Counted from the first letter of the stretch, positions 19,385 through 29,034 are shown. The stretch is DNA of 64,000 bases from Marinomonas rhizomae (GCF_024397855.1 NZ_CP073343.1:744001-808000), one strand, 5' to 3'. The notes: generated by a model not told the origin, from the letters alone. Program-made: numbers and translations.

Positions 19385-20875
19385 ATGGAAATCATCGGGC
19401 ATTTGATCGACGGTCAATATTCAGAGCAAGCTGAACGTACTCAAGATGTGTTTAATCCGGCGACAGGCAAGGTCGCAAAAAAAGTCGCTATTGCTTCTAG
19501 AGAAACGGTTGAAGAAGCCATTACCGCAGCGCAAGCCGCTTACCCTGAATGGCGTAATACTCCTCCGTTAAAACGTGCTCGTGTCATGTTTAATTACAAG
19601 GCCTTATTGGAAAAGCATTCCGATAAAATTTGCGAACTCATCGGTGCCGAGCATGGCAAAATCTGCCATGACGCTGCTGGTGAATTGCAGCGAGGTATTG
19701 AGAACGTCGAATACGCTTGTGGTGCCCCTGAATTATTAAAAGGTGAGTACAGTAAAAACGTCGGCCCAAATATCGATTCTTGGAGTGAGTTTCAACCACT
19801 AGGTGTGGTTGCAGGCATTACACCGTTTAACTTCCCTGCCATGGTGCCATTATGGATGTTTCCGATGGCGATTGTATGCGGTAATACGTTTGTCTTGAAG
19901 CCGTCTGAACGCGACCCAAGTACAGCATTGTTTATCGCAGAATTATTGCATGAAGCAGGTTTGCCAGCAGGTGTCTTTAACGTGGTAAATGGCGATAAAG
20001 TTGCAGTGGATACTTTGTTAGAAGACAAACGAGTCAAAGCCGTGAGCTTTGTTGGCTCTACACCGATTGCAGAATACATTTACAGTAAAGCCAGCGCCAA
20101 CGGCAAACGTTGCCAAGCTCTAGGTGGCGCGAAAAATCACGCGATTGTGATGCCAGATGCTGATATGGATAACGTCGTTAGTCAGTTACTTGGCGCGGCC
20201 TTTGGTTCCTCTGGTGAGCGTTGCATGGCATTGTCTGTCGCGGTTGCGGTTGGTAAAGCAGCGGGTGATGCCTTGGTTAGTAAAATGGCGGATGCTATGA
20301 AACCACTTAAGGTGGGTGAGTATTCAGACAAAACCAATGACTTTGGTCCAGTTATTACTCAAGAGCATAAAGACAAAGTCGTTGGCTTTATTGATAGCGC
20401 AGAAGCGCAAGGTGCGACTGTTGTTGTTGATGGCCGTCATCCACAAGTCGCTGGTTATGAAAATGGTTTCTTTGTTGGCGCGACACTGATCGATGGTGTG
20501 ACCAAAGACATGGACAGTTATCAGCAAGAGATTTTTGGTCCAGTGCTGCAAGTGGTTCGAGTCGATACGATGGAAGAGGCTATGACGCTGATTAATGACC
20601 ATGAATATGGCAATGGTACTTGTATCTTTACTCGTGATGGGGAAGCAGCGCGTTACTTTTCCGATCATATTGAAGTCGGCATGGTGGGGATCAACGTACC
20701 TTTGCCAGTGCCTGTGGCGTATCACAGTTTTGGTGGTTGGAAGCGTTCTTTGTTCGGTGACCTACACGCTTATGGCCCAGACGCTGTGCGCTTTTACACC
20801 AAGCGTAAAACGATCACTCAGCGTTGGCCTTCGGCTGGCGTTCGTGAAGGGAAGAGTTTTTCATTTCCTTCATAA
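19385..20875 (+). CDS. mmsA: CoA-acylating methylmalonate-semialdehyde dehydrogenase
   Basis: It oxidises methylmalonate or malonate semialdehyde with NAD+ and CoA to propionyl-CoA or acetyl-CoA, in valine, inositol or beta-alanine breakdown. The 496 aa has MmsA-specific features: a start close to the substrate domain, RGIENVEYACGAPELLKGE, PFNFPAMVPLWMFPMAI, the nucleophilic Cys in FGSSGERCMALSV, and a C-terminal KRSLFGDLHAYGPDAVRFYT. The usual partner mmsB (hydroxyisobutyrate dehydrogenase) is not adjacent, so the exact pathway is unclear. It is probably controlled by the divergent LysR regulator. Confidence 0.94.
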   Translation: MEIIGHLIDGQYSEQAERTQDVFNPATGKVAKKVAIASRETVEEAITAAQAAYPEWRNTPPLKRARVMFNYKALLEKHSDKICELIGAEHGKICHDAAGELQRGIENVEYACGAPELLKGEYSKNVGPNIDSWSEFQPLGVVAGITPFNFPAMVPLWMFPMAIVCGNTFVLKPSERDPSTALFIAELLHEAGLPAGVFNVVNGDKVAVDTLLEDKRVKAVSFVGSTPIAEYIYSKASANGKRCQALGGAKNHAIVMPDADMDNVVSQLLGAAFGSSGERCMALSVAVAVGKAAGDALVSKMADAMKPLKVGEYSDKTNDFGPVITQEHKDKVVGFIDSAEAQGATVVVDGRHPQVAGYENGFFVGATLIDGVTKDMDSYQQEIFGPVLQVVRVDTMEEAMTLINDHEYGNGTCIFTRDGEAARYFSDHIEVGMVGINVPLPVPVAYHSFGGWKRSLFGDLHAYGPDAVRFYTKRKTITQRWPSAGVREGKSFSFPS

Positions 20876-20935
20876 ATTGAAAGCTTAGAGTCCCAGACGT
20901 TTCTTTTGATTTTTTATACTGCGCGAGAAATGTTT

Positions 20936-22000
20936 TTAATGGTCGCTTACTACTTGGTAACGGCCATTTTCTTTTGCTTTATAAAGCGATTCATCGACTC
21001 GTTTTAAGGCGTCTTCAGCTGTCTCATTGTCTTCAATTTGAATCAGCCCAAAGCTACAGCTGATTGCTTGCTCCCAGTTTTCTACAGATATCTTGTTTGG
21101 CATCTCTTTGCAGATTGTTTCAATGCGTTGTTGAATTTGAGCAAGTTCAACATTGGGAAAGATGAACAGAAACTCTTCGCCACCCCAACGACTTGAGATG
21201 TCGGTTTCTCGCATGGATTTTGATAGATAATTTGATATCTTGACGAGAATCTCGTCGCCTTTGCTGTGGCCTAATAGATCGTTTACCCTTTTGAAATAGT
21301 CAACATCCACTAAGCTGATGCAAAAAGGAACTTTATTTTCAGCCTTTTGATTAACATAATAATTTAATGCTTCAAGGCCAAAACGACGGTTAAATAGTTG
21401 AGTGAGTTCATCCTTTTCAGCTAATTCTGCCATTAATATATATTGGCTTGCGTAGGTCGAGCGGGAAATTGCAGCAGTGGCAATAAAGGGAAGGCTTGCC
21501 CCTATTACATTGGCTATAAATAGCAGTGGCAAGTAAGAGGTTAAACTGTCTGCTTGGTCTTGGGATAATACAGTGAGTATAGTAAATGTGGTTATATGGA
21601 CAAAAGCAATAATGGTAGACCATGTGATACTGAGACAAGGAATAGCCATCAAGAGTAGAGCCATAGACCATAGGTAATATTGAAAGCCTGCATCGACTCC
21701 TAGTAATCTGGTGGCTAATATCGCGTGAATAAGCACCTCGACACTCATGATTAAAATCGAAACATTATGTTGTTTCCTGTGATTAAACCAAAAGGTTAGT
21801 AGCCAAGCTGATACGCTGAAAATATTGATCCAAGCAAGCAGAGTTTGATCAAGATAGATAAATAAGAAAAGGAAAATAAAATGAGCAATACTTCCCGTTG
21901 CCGATGCTATATTTAGAATTGTCGACGCTTGCTGAAGTCTATTGAAAGCGTGGTTTGAAGTGAACGAATGCGGATGATTTAATTGGCTAGTATTTACCAC
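20936..22000 (-). CDS. Membrane-bound diguanylate cyclase
   Basis: It makes cyclic di-GMP from two GTP. The N-terminal half has about six hydrophobic segments (residues 30-180, a membrane sensor without a recognised domain). The C-terminal GGDEF domain begins at DELTQLFNRR, with the active-site motif GGEEF at residues 273-277. The inhibitory RxxD site (RETD, 264-267) is intact five residues before it. It is a monocistronic gene convergent with mmsA. The signal sensed is unknown. Confidence 0.93.
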   Translation of the reverse strand: MVNTSQLNHPHSFTSNHAFNRLQQASTILNIASATGSIAHFIFLFLFIYLDQTLLAWINIFSVSAWLLTFWFNHRKQHNVSILIMSVEVLIHAILATRLLGVDAGFQYYLWSMALLLMAIPCLSITWSTIIAFVHITTFTILTVLSQDQADSLTSYLPLLFIANVIGASLPFIATAAISRSTYASQYILMAELAEKDELTQLFNRRFGLEALNYYVNQKAENKVPFCISLVDVDYFKRVNDLLGHSKGDEILVKISNYLSKSMRETDISSRWGGEEFLFIFPNVELAQIQQRIETICKEMPNKISVENWEQAISCSFGLIQIEDNETAEDALKRVDESLYKAKENGRYQVVSDH

Positions 22001-22139
22001 GAGTGATGCAACCCTTGACTTGTTTAGTTAGGTATATGAAAGTGCTTTTTCATCAACTAATTGCACCCCTCTTAGTACGAAATAGAATCTACTTTGGTTC
22101 ACTCCTGTTGAATTTCTTTATCACAATACCGGACATCAC

Positions 22140-22754
22140 ATGAATAAAAAGTGTCGCGTTGCTTCATTATCAAGATTTCCATGCTTAATTATAGCGCTAT
22201 TTTTGTCTGCTTGCTCAGGAATGGAAGTGAATCAAAAAATAGATGCTGATAGTTCAAATGGTTTGGTTATTGAGGTGGAAAAAAATACAGCGTACTTATC
22301 TGGTGCTTTGGGTGCCGATTTAGTCAAGCAACTCAGTGATATGGTACGCAAAAATCCCAATGTGACAGATTTAGTCTTGGTGGATGTGCCTGGTTCCGTT
22401 GACCAACAAGCGACAATGGAAGGTGCGCGTTTGATTCGTCGCCTTGGTTTGAATACACACATAGCACCGACGGGTTATGTGCTTTCTGGTGGTGTTGATC
22501 TATTCTTAGGAGGTGTAACGCGCAGTATTGGTGCTGGTGCTGGTGTGGGCGTTCATTCGTGGTCAGATGGCACCAAAGTCAGTGCGACAAGCCTAAATGT
22601 CGCTGATCCTGTTCATGCGACATATGTTAATTTTTATTTAGAGATGGGGGTGCCAGAGCGTTTTTACTGGTTTTCCCTGGATGCTGCACCAGCAGACCGA
22701 GTGTATTTTTTATCACCTGAAGAAGTGTACGATTTTGAGTTGGCGACAGAATAG
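22140..22754 (+). CDS. ClpP/crotonase-like predicted lipoprotein
   Basis: A 204-aa protein with a lipobox LSAC (Cys25), so predicted to be lipid-anchored outside the inner membrane. The rest resembles periplasmic ClpP-like proteins (COG3904 type): an opening GALGADLVKQLSDMVRK strand-helix, VLVDVPGSVDQQATMEGARLIRRLGLNTHI, then SGGVDLFLGGVTRSIGAGAGVGVHSW. A serine lies in VLSGG where a nucleophile could sit, but catalysis is unproven. It is followed 31 bp later by a DUF1289 gene, probably in the same transcript. Confidence 0.7.
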   Translation: MNKKCRVASLSRFPCLIIALFLSACSGMEVNQKIDADSSNGLVIEVEKNTAYLSGALGADLVKQLSDMVRKNPNVTDLVLVDVPGSVDQQATMEGARLIRRLGLNTHIAPTGYVLSGGVDLFLGGVTRSIGAGAGVGVHSWSDGTKVSATSLNVADPVHATYVNFYLEMGVPERFYWFSLDAAPADRVYFLSPEEVYDFELATE

Positions 22755-22785
22755 CGTCGCCTCATATTAACGTCTAGGGGGCATT

Positions 22786-23076
22786 ATGGAGCAAATAGAA
22801 CTGTTCGTCATAGAAAGCCCTTGCCGAGGCGTGTGCGAAAATAGTAAAAAAGGTTTCTGCAAAGGCTGTTTGCGCAGTCGAGAAGAACGCTTTCATTGGT
22901 TCTCCTTATCAAACGAAGATCGTCACCAAGTACTGGACCTATGCAAGCAGCGCAGAGCACGTTTATTAAAAGCTCGCCAAGACAGACTGGAAGCCGATTC
23001 TGCCAAGGCGCTTCCCTATGGGATGGAGGATGAGTCCGAGCCAGTGGCAGATCTTTTTGAGCTAACAAACGATTAA
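22786..23076 (+). CDS. DUF1289 family small cysteine-rich protein
   Basis: A 96-aa protein with four cysteines at positions 13, 17, 25 and 28 (SPCRGVCENSKKGFCKGCLR), then WFSLSNEDRHQVLDLCKQRRARLL, diagnostic for DUF1289. The cysteine cluster suggests zinc or iron-sulfur binding. No experimental function is known to me. It converges with radA. Confidence 0.82.
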   Translation: MEQIELFVIESPCRGVCENSKKGFCKGCLRSREERFHWFSLSNEDRHQVLDLCKQRRARLLKARQDRLEADSAKALPYGMEDESEPVADLFELTND

Positions 23077-23100
23077 GCAGAATCTTGCTTTGATTAAACG

Positions 23101-24489
23101 TTAGTCTTCGAAAATCGCGTCTAATGCTTCTGATAAACGATCCACTCCAATCACCTTCATGCCTTCAATGGGCTTTTTCGGGCAATTGGCTTTTGGTACC
23201 ACGGCTCTGGTAAAGCCATGTTTCGCCGCTTCACTAATACGTTCTTGCCCTGATGGCACAGGGCGAATTTCACCAGATAAACCCACCTCTCCAAGTACCA
23301 CCAAGTCATGAGGCAAGACTCTGTCGCGAAAGCTAGAAACCACCGCCGCGATGGCCGCTAGATCCGCGCTTGTTTCCAATACTTTGACACCGCCTACTAC
23401 GTTTAAATAGACATCTTGATCGGATGTGAGTAAGCCGCCATGCTTATGGAGTACCGCTAATAACATTGCTAGGCGATTATGATCAAAGCCTACGGTAACG
23501 CGTCTTGGGTTGCCTAATGCTGAATCATCGACCAAAGCTTGAAGCTCAACCAATAGAGGACGCGTTCCTTCCCAAACCACCATGACAAGGCTGCCAGCCG
23601 CAGGATGATTGCTGCGATTCAAGAATATAGAGCTAGGATTTTTGACTTCTTTTAAGCCATTTTCGAGCATGGCGAAAACGCCCAATTCATTGATTGCACC
23701 AAAGCGGTTTTTCATGCCACGAAGTGTTCGAAAACGCGAGTCTTCTGAGCCTTCCAGCAAAACAGAGCAATCCACCATGTGTTCAAGTACTTTTGGTCCG
23801 GCCAAAGAACCGTCTTTGGTCACGTGACCGACAAGCAAAACCGCTGTTTGGGTTTGTTTGGCGAAGCGTGTTAAAACCGCGGCACTTTCTCGTACTTGTG
23901 ACACACTGCCGGGAGCCGATTCTACGCCATCCAAATGCATAACTTGGATCGAGTCGATCACCATGACTTTAGGTTTAACTTGTTGGGCGATGGTTAAAAT
24001 CGCTTCCACATTGGTTTCTGACAACATTTTTAGGTTTTGCGTTGGCAGACCAAGGCGTTGTGCTCGCATGGCGACTTGTTGAAGGGATTCTTCACCTGTC
24101 ACGTACAAAGCACTTTGTTGCTGCGCGAGCCAACACATGGTTTGCAGTAGTAAAGTACTTTTACCTGCACCAGGATGTCCGCCAATCAGCACCACACCAC
24201 CGGGGACTAACCCGCCGCCTAATACTCGGTCGAATTCGTTTGCTCCGGAGCTAAAGCGAGGTACATCTCCTAAATCTACATCGGATAAATTCTGGATGCC
24301 CGTTACCGCACCAGCGTAACCTTGATAACGTGGATCTTGGCTGGCGGAAACGCGAGCAGAGGTCTTACCAGAGGTAAGGCGTATTTCGGATAGGGAGTTC
24401 CATGCGCTGCAGGCTTGGCATTGCCCTTGCCATTTTGCGTAGTCAGCTCCGCATTCATTGCATACAAAAGCGGTTTTTGCTTTGGCCAT
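23101..24489 (-). CDS. radA: DNA repair protein RadA
   Basis: A RecA-like branch-migration helicase acting in recombinational repair. The 462 aa shows the full domain order: C4 zinc finger (Cys10, Cys13, Cys24, Cys27), RecA-type ATPase with P-loop GGHPGAGKST (103-112), the RadA-specific KNRFG motif, and a C-terminal Lon-like domain (VVLGEVGLSGEIRPV). It is a single gene, convergent with the DUF1289 gene and downstream of a GNAT-nitrilase gene that lies upstream on the same strand. Confidence 0.97.
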   Translation of the reverse strand: MAKAKTAFVCNECGADYAKWQGQCQACSAWNSLSEIRLTSGKTSARVSASQDPRYQGYAGAVTGIQNLSDVDLGDVPRFSSGANEFDRVLGGGLVPGGVVLIGGHPGAGKSTLLLQTMCWLAQQQSALYVTGEESLQQVAMRAQRLGLPTQNLKMLSETNVEAILTIAQQVKPKVMVIDSIQVMHLDGVESAPGSVSQVRESAAVLTRFAKQTQTAVLLVGHVTKDGSLAGPKVLEHMVDCSVLLEGSEDSRFRTLRGMKNRFGAINELGVFAMLENGLKEVKNPSSIFLNRSNHPAAGSLVMVVWEGTRPLLVELQALVDDSALGNPRRVTVGFDHNRLAMLLAVLHKHGGLLTSDQDVYLNVVGGVKVLETSADLAAIAAVVSSFRDRVLPHDLVVLGEVGLSGEIRPVPSGQERISEAAKHGFTRAVVPKANCPKKPIEGMKVIGVDRLSEALDAIFED

Positions 24490-24550
24490 GATAAGTCTCT
24501 TTAAGATGTAGCGATAACGTCCATGTTATCACAGGAAAAAGCGGCTTCGC

Positions 24551-26083
24551 TTATTTCGATTTTTTCCAGTTGACTGAGTAAAGGTCGGTACGACGATCTT
24601 TTAGGTTGTTTACCGAGCCTTCGCTGCGAGTCAGTTTTAGCTTGTCTAAATCCAGATCCGAGAACATGATCATTTCTGTGTTTGGTGTGGTTTCCGCCAT
24701 GACTGCATCGTGCGGATAAGAGAAGTCAGAAGGCGAAAATACAGAACTTTGCGCATACTGAATGTCTAGGTTTTCTACTTGTGGAAGGTTGCCACAGCTG
24801 CCACAAATAACCACGTAACATTCGTTTTCAATGGCGCGTGCTTGAGCACAACGACGTACGCGCAAGTAACCGTTTTTGGTATCTGTCCAGAATGGTACAA
24901 ATAGAATATCCATGTCTTGTTCAGCCAATAGACGGCCCAATTCAGGGAATTCCACATCGTAACAAATCAAGATGCCTACACGGCCGGCATCGGTATTGAA
25001 AACGCGCAATTCGTTACCACCTTCAATCACCCAGTCACGGCGTTCATGAGGGGTAATGTGAATTTTCTTTTGCTCTTCCACAGTTCCGTCACGGCGACAT
25101 AAGTAGCTGACGTTATAAACTGTTTCATCTTCAATCACTGGCATAGAACCTGTGATGACGTTGATGTTATAGCTGACTGCGAACTGAGACATTTCATTGA
25201 TAAAGCGTTCGGTGAAGCTGGCCAAAAAGCGAATTGCTTCGGTTTGATTACTTTGATCAGGACTCAGCCCTATCAATGGCGCATTGAAAAACTCAGGGAA
25301 TAAAACAAAGTCACTTTTATAATCGGACACCGCATCGATAAAATATTCAACTTGTTTCAATAACTCGTCAACGCTTTCTACTTCACGCATTTGCCACTGA
25401 ATCGCACCGATACGAACCTGTGTTTTACGTGAGCGAATCACGTTGGTATCGGGTTCGAAGAAGATGTTTTTCCATTCCAGTAGGGTTGCGTAGCCTTGGG
25501 ACTTTTCATCTTCCGGCATATAGCGTTTTAGCAAGCGAGTGACTTGGAAATCGTTTGATAGTTGGAAGGTCAGAATCGGATCGTAAATTTTACGTTCGCG
25601 CACCGCTTCTAAATATTCCGCAGCGCTCATTTCATGGGCGTGCTCGTGATAATTTGGAATACGACCGCCGGCCAAAATAGCGCGTAAATTATGTTGGCGA
25701 CAAAGGTCTTTTCTGGCTTCGTATAGTCGGCGGCCAAGGCGATAGCCTCGATATTCAGGGGCAATTAACGCATCCAAACCATACATGGCATCACCACGAG
25801 CATCGTTTAGAACATTCTCTTTTTGGTCGATAAGATCGTCATAAGTATGTGGGTTACTGAAGCGTTGGTAGCTGACTTGTACAGATAACGCTAAGCCGAC
25901 AATTTTGCCGTGATCTTCTAGGCAAATTTGTCCTTCAGGAAAATCTTTGATCAATTTATGAATCGTGTGTTCAGGCCATGAGCCACCAATATCATGATAA
26001 ACCTTATCCATTAGTACTTTTACTTCTTCGTAATCGCTATTGGTCAGGTTGCGTATCGTTAAATGTAGATCGTCGTGCTGCAT
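24551..26083 (-). CDS. GNAT acetyltransferase fused to carbon-nitrogen hydrolase (nitrilase superfamily)
   Basis: A 510-aa two-domain protein. Residues 1-205 are a GNAT-like domain, with the acetyl-CoA loop region APEYRGYRLGRRLYE and a start related to RimI-type enzymes. Residues 222-500 are a nitrilase-type amidohydrolase with a complete triad: Glu264 (LFPEFF), Lys340 (KIHITPHE) and Cys374 (ILICYDVEFPE). The fusion is known in bacteria, but its substrate is not established. The two domains may act in sequence on one amine or amide compound. It is monocistronic. Confidence 0.9.
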   Translation of the reverse strand: MQHDDLHLTIRNLTNSDYEEVKVLMDKVYHDIGGSWPEHTIHKLIKDFPEGQICLEDHGKIVGLALSVQVSYQRFSNPHTYDDLIDQKENVLNDARGDAMYGLDALIAPEYRGYRLGRRLYEARKDLCRQHNLRAILAGGRIPNYHEHAHEMSAAEYLEAVRERKIYDPILTFQLSNDFQVTRLLKRYMPEDEKSQGYATLLEWKNIFFEPDTNVIRSRKTQVRIGAIQWQMREVESVDELLKQVEYFIDAVSDYKSDFVLFPEFFNAPLIGLSPDQSNQTEAIRFLASFTERFINEMSQFAVSYNINVITGSMPVIEDETVYNVSYLCRRDGTVEEQKKIHITPHERRDWVIEGGNELRVFNTDAGRVGILICYDVEFPELGRLLAEQDMDILFVPFWTDTKNGYLRVRRCAQARAIENECYVVICGSCGNLPQVENLDIQYAQSSVFSPSDFSYPHDAVMAETTPNTEMIMFSDLDLDKLKLTRSEGSVNNLKDRRTDLYSVNWKKSK

Positions 26084-26225
26084 GTTGGCCTCTGTAAATC
26101 GGTCTTATGTATTAGCCATGATACCGTTTATCTGTGTCAGTAAGTAGGAGATTGTGAGTCAGTATCATGTCGATTGAATAGTGATGAGGGCGTAAAGCAT
26201 TAACTCAATAGTGTTAGCAAAAGAA

Positions 26226-26249
26226 AACCCCCGCCAAGGCGAGGGTTTG
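26226..26249 (-). terminator. Terminator of glnK-amtB
   Basis: AAACCCCCGCC and GGCGAGGGTTT pair over 11 bp with one G-U on the minus strand. A T-rich stretch follows on that strand. It is placed 34 bp past the amtB stop. Confidence 0.75.
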
Positions 26250-26282
26250 TATTTTAAAACGCTGAGCTTTTAAGAAAAGCGA

Positions 26283-27548
26283 TTAGCTCTTTTTAAACTC
26301 TGGGTACGCTTCCATACCACATTCAGAGAAATCTACACCTTCGTATTCTTCTTCTTCGCTTACACGAACACCCATGATGGCTTTGATGATTAACCAAACC
26401 ACTAGGCTAGAAACGAATACCCAAACGAAGATAGTAAGCGCGCCGGCAATTTGTCCGCCGAACGTTGTGCCATCGTTCGTTAGTGGAACAGCTAGCAAGC
26501 CCCAAAGACCAACCACACCGTGAACAGAGATTGCGCCCACTGGATCATCGATTTTAAGCTTGTCTAGAGTCAAGATAGACACAACAACAATCAAACCACC
26601 AACCAGACCGATTAGAGTCGCACCTAGAGCTGACGGTGTATCAGGACCTGCCGTGATTGCTACCAAGCCAGCAAGTACGCCGTTTAGAAGCATGGTTAGA
26701 TCGGCTTTACCGAATAAGATTCGAGCAAGGATAAGTGCACCGATAGCGCCACCCGCTGCTGCAGCGTTAGTGTTCAAGAACACCATGGCAACAGAGTTAG
26801 CACTAGCGATATCGCCAAGTTTTAGTACAGAACCGCCGTTGAATCCAAACCAACCCAACCAAAGGATCAAAGTACCTAATGTCGCAAGTGGAAGGTTAGC
26901 ACCAGGAATAGCGCGAACTTCACCGTTTGGACCGTACTTGCCTTTACGAGCGCCAAGTACCAATACACCAGCTAGTGCAGCAGAAGCACCGGCCATGTGA
27001 ACGATACCAGAACCTGCAAAGTCAGTGAAACCAAGGTCACCAAGGCTAAACATACCGAATACAGAACCGCCACCCCAAGTCCAGTTACCTTCCATTGGGT
27101 AGATGAAACCTGTCATAACAACAGCAAAGACTAGGAAAGCCCAAAGTTTCATACGTTCAGCAACCGCACCAGATACGATAGACATTGCTGTTGCAACGAA
27201 CACTACTTGGAAGAAGAAATCAGAAGCGCCAGAGTAGATTGCGCCGCCTTCGAATCCGCCTTCACGACCAGCGAAGTCAGTTAAAGTAGAAGCCACATCG
27301 ACGTCTTGAATACCAGTAAGGAACCAGTCGCCGCCGTACATGATGGCGTAACCACAAACTAGGTACATAACACAAGAAATGGCAAACAAAGCCACGTTTT
27401 TAGTAAGAATTTCAGTGGTGTTTTTAGCACGTACTAGACCCGCTTCCAACATGGCAAATCCAGCTGCCATCCACATAACCAGCGCGCCACACACCAAGAA
27501 GTAAAAGGTGTCCATCGCATATTGTAAGTGAAAAATTTGATCTTGCAT
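26283..27548 (-). CDS. amtB: Ammonium transporter
   Basis: A 421-aa inner-membrane ammonium channel/transporter of the Amt family, with eleven or so hydrophobic segments. Family motifs are MLEAGLVRAKN, SGIVHMAGASAALAG (with the pore-region His), LGWFGFNGGS and SVHGVVGLWGLLAVPL (second pore His). It has no obvious signal peptide. It lies 39 bp downstream of glnK, the standard nitrogen-control pair. It is presumably gated by GlnK and transcribed from the sigma-54-type promoter ahead of glnK. Confidence 0.96.
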   Translation of the reverse strand: MQDQIFHLQYAMDTFYFLVCGALVMWMAAGFAMLEAGLVRAKNTTEILTKNVALFAISCVMYLVCGYAIMYGGDWFLTGIQDVDVASTLTDFAGREGGFEGGAIYSGASDFFFQVVFVATAMSIVSGAVAERMKLWAFLVFAVVMTGFIYPMEGNWTWGGGSVFGMFSLGDLGFTDFAGSGIVHMAGASAALAGVLVLGARKGKYGPNGEVRAIPGANLPLATLGTLILWLGWFGFNGGSVLKLGDIASANSVAMVFLNTNAAAAGGAIGALILARILFGKADLTMLLNGVLAGLVAITAGPDTPSALGATLIGLVGGLIVVVSILTLDKLKIDDPVGAISVHGVVGLWGLLAVPLTNDGTTFGGQIAGALTIFVWVFVSSLVVWLIIKAIMGVRVSEEEEYEGVDFSECGMEAYPEFKKS

Positions 27549-27587
27549 GTTTCGCCCCCCTAAAGGCTTGTATAAATCGAGCAGTGA

Positions 27588-27947
<360 letters not shown>

Positions 27948-27983
27948 TCAGTTTTATTGTCGTATCGCAGGTACCTAGCTCTA

Positions 27984-27999
27984 TTCAATATGCGTGCCA
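27984..27999 (-). promoter_or_regulatory. Sigma-54 (RpoN) promoter for glnK-amtB
   Basis: On the minus strand TGGCACGCATATTGAA matches the -24/-12 consensus TGGCACG-N4-TTGCW at all but one key base (TTGA for TTGC). It lies about 58 bp upstream of the glnK ATG, as expected for nitrogen-regulated glnK promoters. Confidence 0.75.
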
Positions 28000-28117
28000 C
28001 ATATGGGGATGCCCTTATAACAATGGCTTTGTAAGGATTTTGTCGACTTTACGAAATTAAAAAGAGCCGTGTATCGCTTTAATTAGTGCGGCATATTGGG
28101 TTGTTGCTATAAATTGC

Positions 28118-28134
28118 TGCATTAAGTTGGTGCG
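28118..28134. promoter_or_regulatory. NtrC-like enhancer site upstream of the glnK promoter
   Basis: TGCATT-AAGTT-GGTGCG matches the NtrC site TGCACC-N5-GGTGCA at 9 of 12 positions. It lies about 120 bp upstream of the sigma-54 promoter, at the usual enhancer distance. A weaker match (TGCGGC-ATATT-GGGTTG) begins at 28087. The rest of the 490-bp glnK-ubiK gap shows no gene. Confidence 0.5.
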
Positions 28135-28356
28135 AATGTGGCATTTTTACGAGAAAGAAAATAAGTGATTGCGGCTATCTTGTTGGTTCTAATTGAAAAA
28201 TAGACTCGCAACATGAGAATAGTATGTGCGCTTTAGTGAGAGAGGGTCTTTAATAGAAACGACAATGTTTGAGTTTATGCACACTAAAGAGGCAATAAAA
28301 TCGATTGGAGTGTTAATAAAAAGGGCAGTGTTACACAAGATGTTCACCAAGATCCC

Positions 28357-28386
28357 TTGTTAGCGCCTTAGTTAGGCTTTTATACT
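28357..28386 (+). promoter_or_regulatory. Sigma-70-type promoter for ubiK
   Basis: TTGTTA, an 18-bp spacer and TATACT lie about 33 bp before the ubiK ATG. Matches to consensus are 4/6 and 5/6. Confidence 0.45.
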
Positions 28387-28418
28387 ATTGTATTGTAAAC
28401 GCAGAAAAAGAGACTCGT

Positions 28419-28658
28419 ATGATTGATCAATTTATAAAGCAGCTTGGAACCGGTCTAGGCCAAGCCGCAGAAACATTAGGCAAGCTACCAAAAGAAGAAA
28501 TTCAGGCTCAGCTTCATCAGGTCGCACAGAATACCTTAACGAAAATGGATTTGGTGACCCGCGAAGAGTTTGAAGTGCAAGCATCGATGTTAGCCAAATA
28601 CCGTGAAAAGCTGGCTGTGCTAGAAGCGCGTTTAAACGAGCTAGAGAAAAACGACTGA
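28419..28658 (+). CDS. ubiK: Ubiquinone biosynthesis accessory factor UbiK (BMFP domain)
   Basis: A 79-aa helical protein of the YqiC/BMFP family, which binds lipids and assists the cytoplasmic ubiquinone-synthesis complex. The N-terminal amphipathic helix (IDQFIKQLGTGLGQAAE) and the C-terminal coiled coil (REEFEVQASMLAKYREKLAVLEARL) match the family. It is monocistronic, convergent with the Trp-rich protein gene and facing away from glnK-amtB. Confidence 0.85.
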   Translation: MIDQFIKQLGTGLGQAAETLGKLPKEEIQAQLHQVAQNTLTKMDLVTREEFEVQASMLAKYREKLAVLEARLNELEKND

Positions 28659-28703
28659 TCTGGTCTCCTTGTAGTCGAGATTTGGAAAGCTCGCTTATTT
28701 GAG

Positions 28704-28919
28704 CTATTTCCAACCTTGAAGCCAATCGTCTGGCGACGCTAGCGTTTGCCAAGGCAAGTAATACTGATTTTTGTTGATGACGGCTTCAAGCACACATTCT
28801 ACGACGATGTCGTCTTCATCACGAATCAGTTTAGTGACAATGAAATGCTTCTCTTTTTGTTGTGGCGATGTGGACGTCCATTTCGATAGCAGAAGCTTAT
28901 TGGGGTTTATTTGGTGCAT
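28704..28919 (-). CDS. Trp-rich small protein (TIGR02450/DUF2389 type)
   Basis: A 71-aa protein with the family pattern NPNKLLLSKWTSTSPQQKEKHF, IVTKLIRDEDDIVVECVLEAV and a Trp-rich end LPWQTLASPDDWLQGWK. The family is widespread in proteobacteria and cyanobacteria without a known function. It lies 45 bp after the convergent ubiK stop. Confidence 0.75.
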   Translation of the reverse strand: MHQINPNKLLLSKWTSTSPQQKEKHFIVTKLIRDEDDIVVECVLEAVINKNQYYLPWQTLASPDDWLQGWK

Positions 28920-29034
28920 TAGGATGTTTAACCTTATAAAAACTGAACAAATCTAGATACGAAACAAGTGACTAGCTGGATTGCTTTTCACGTAATAAAG
29001 CATAACAAATAAATAATTTGATCAAGGAGTGATC

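Noticed and set aside
24513..24530. Short inverted repeat GATAAC/GTTATC in the radA leader as an operator
   Set aside because: Only 6-bp arms with no context; such repeats occur by chance at this frequency.
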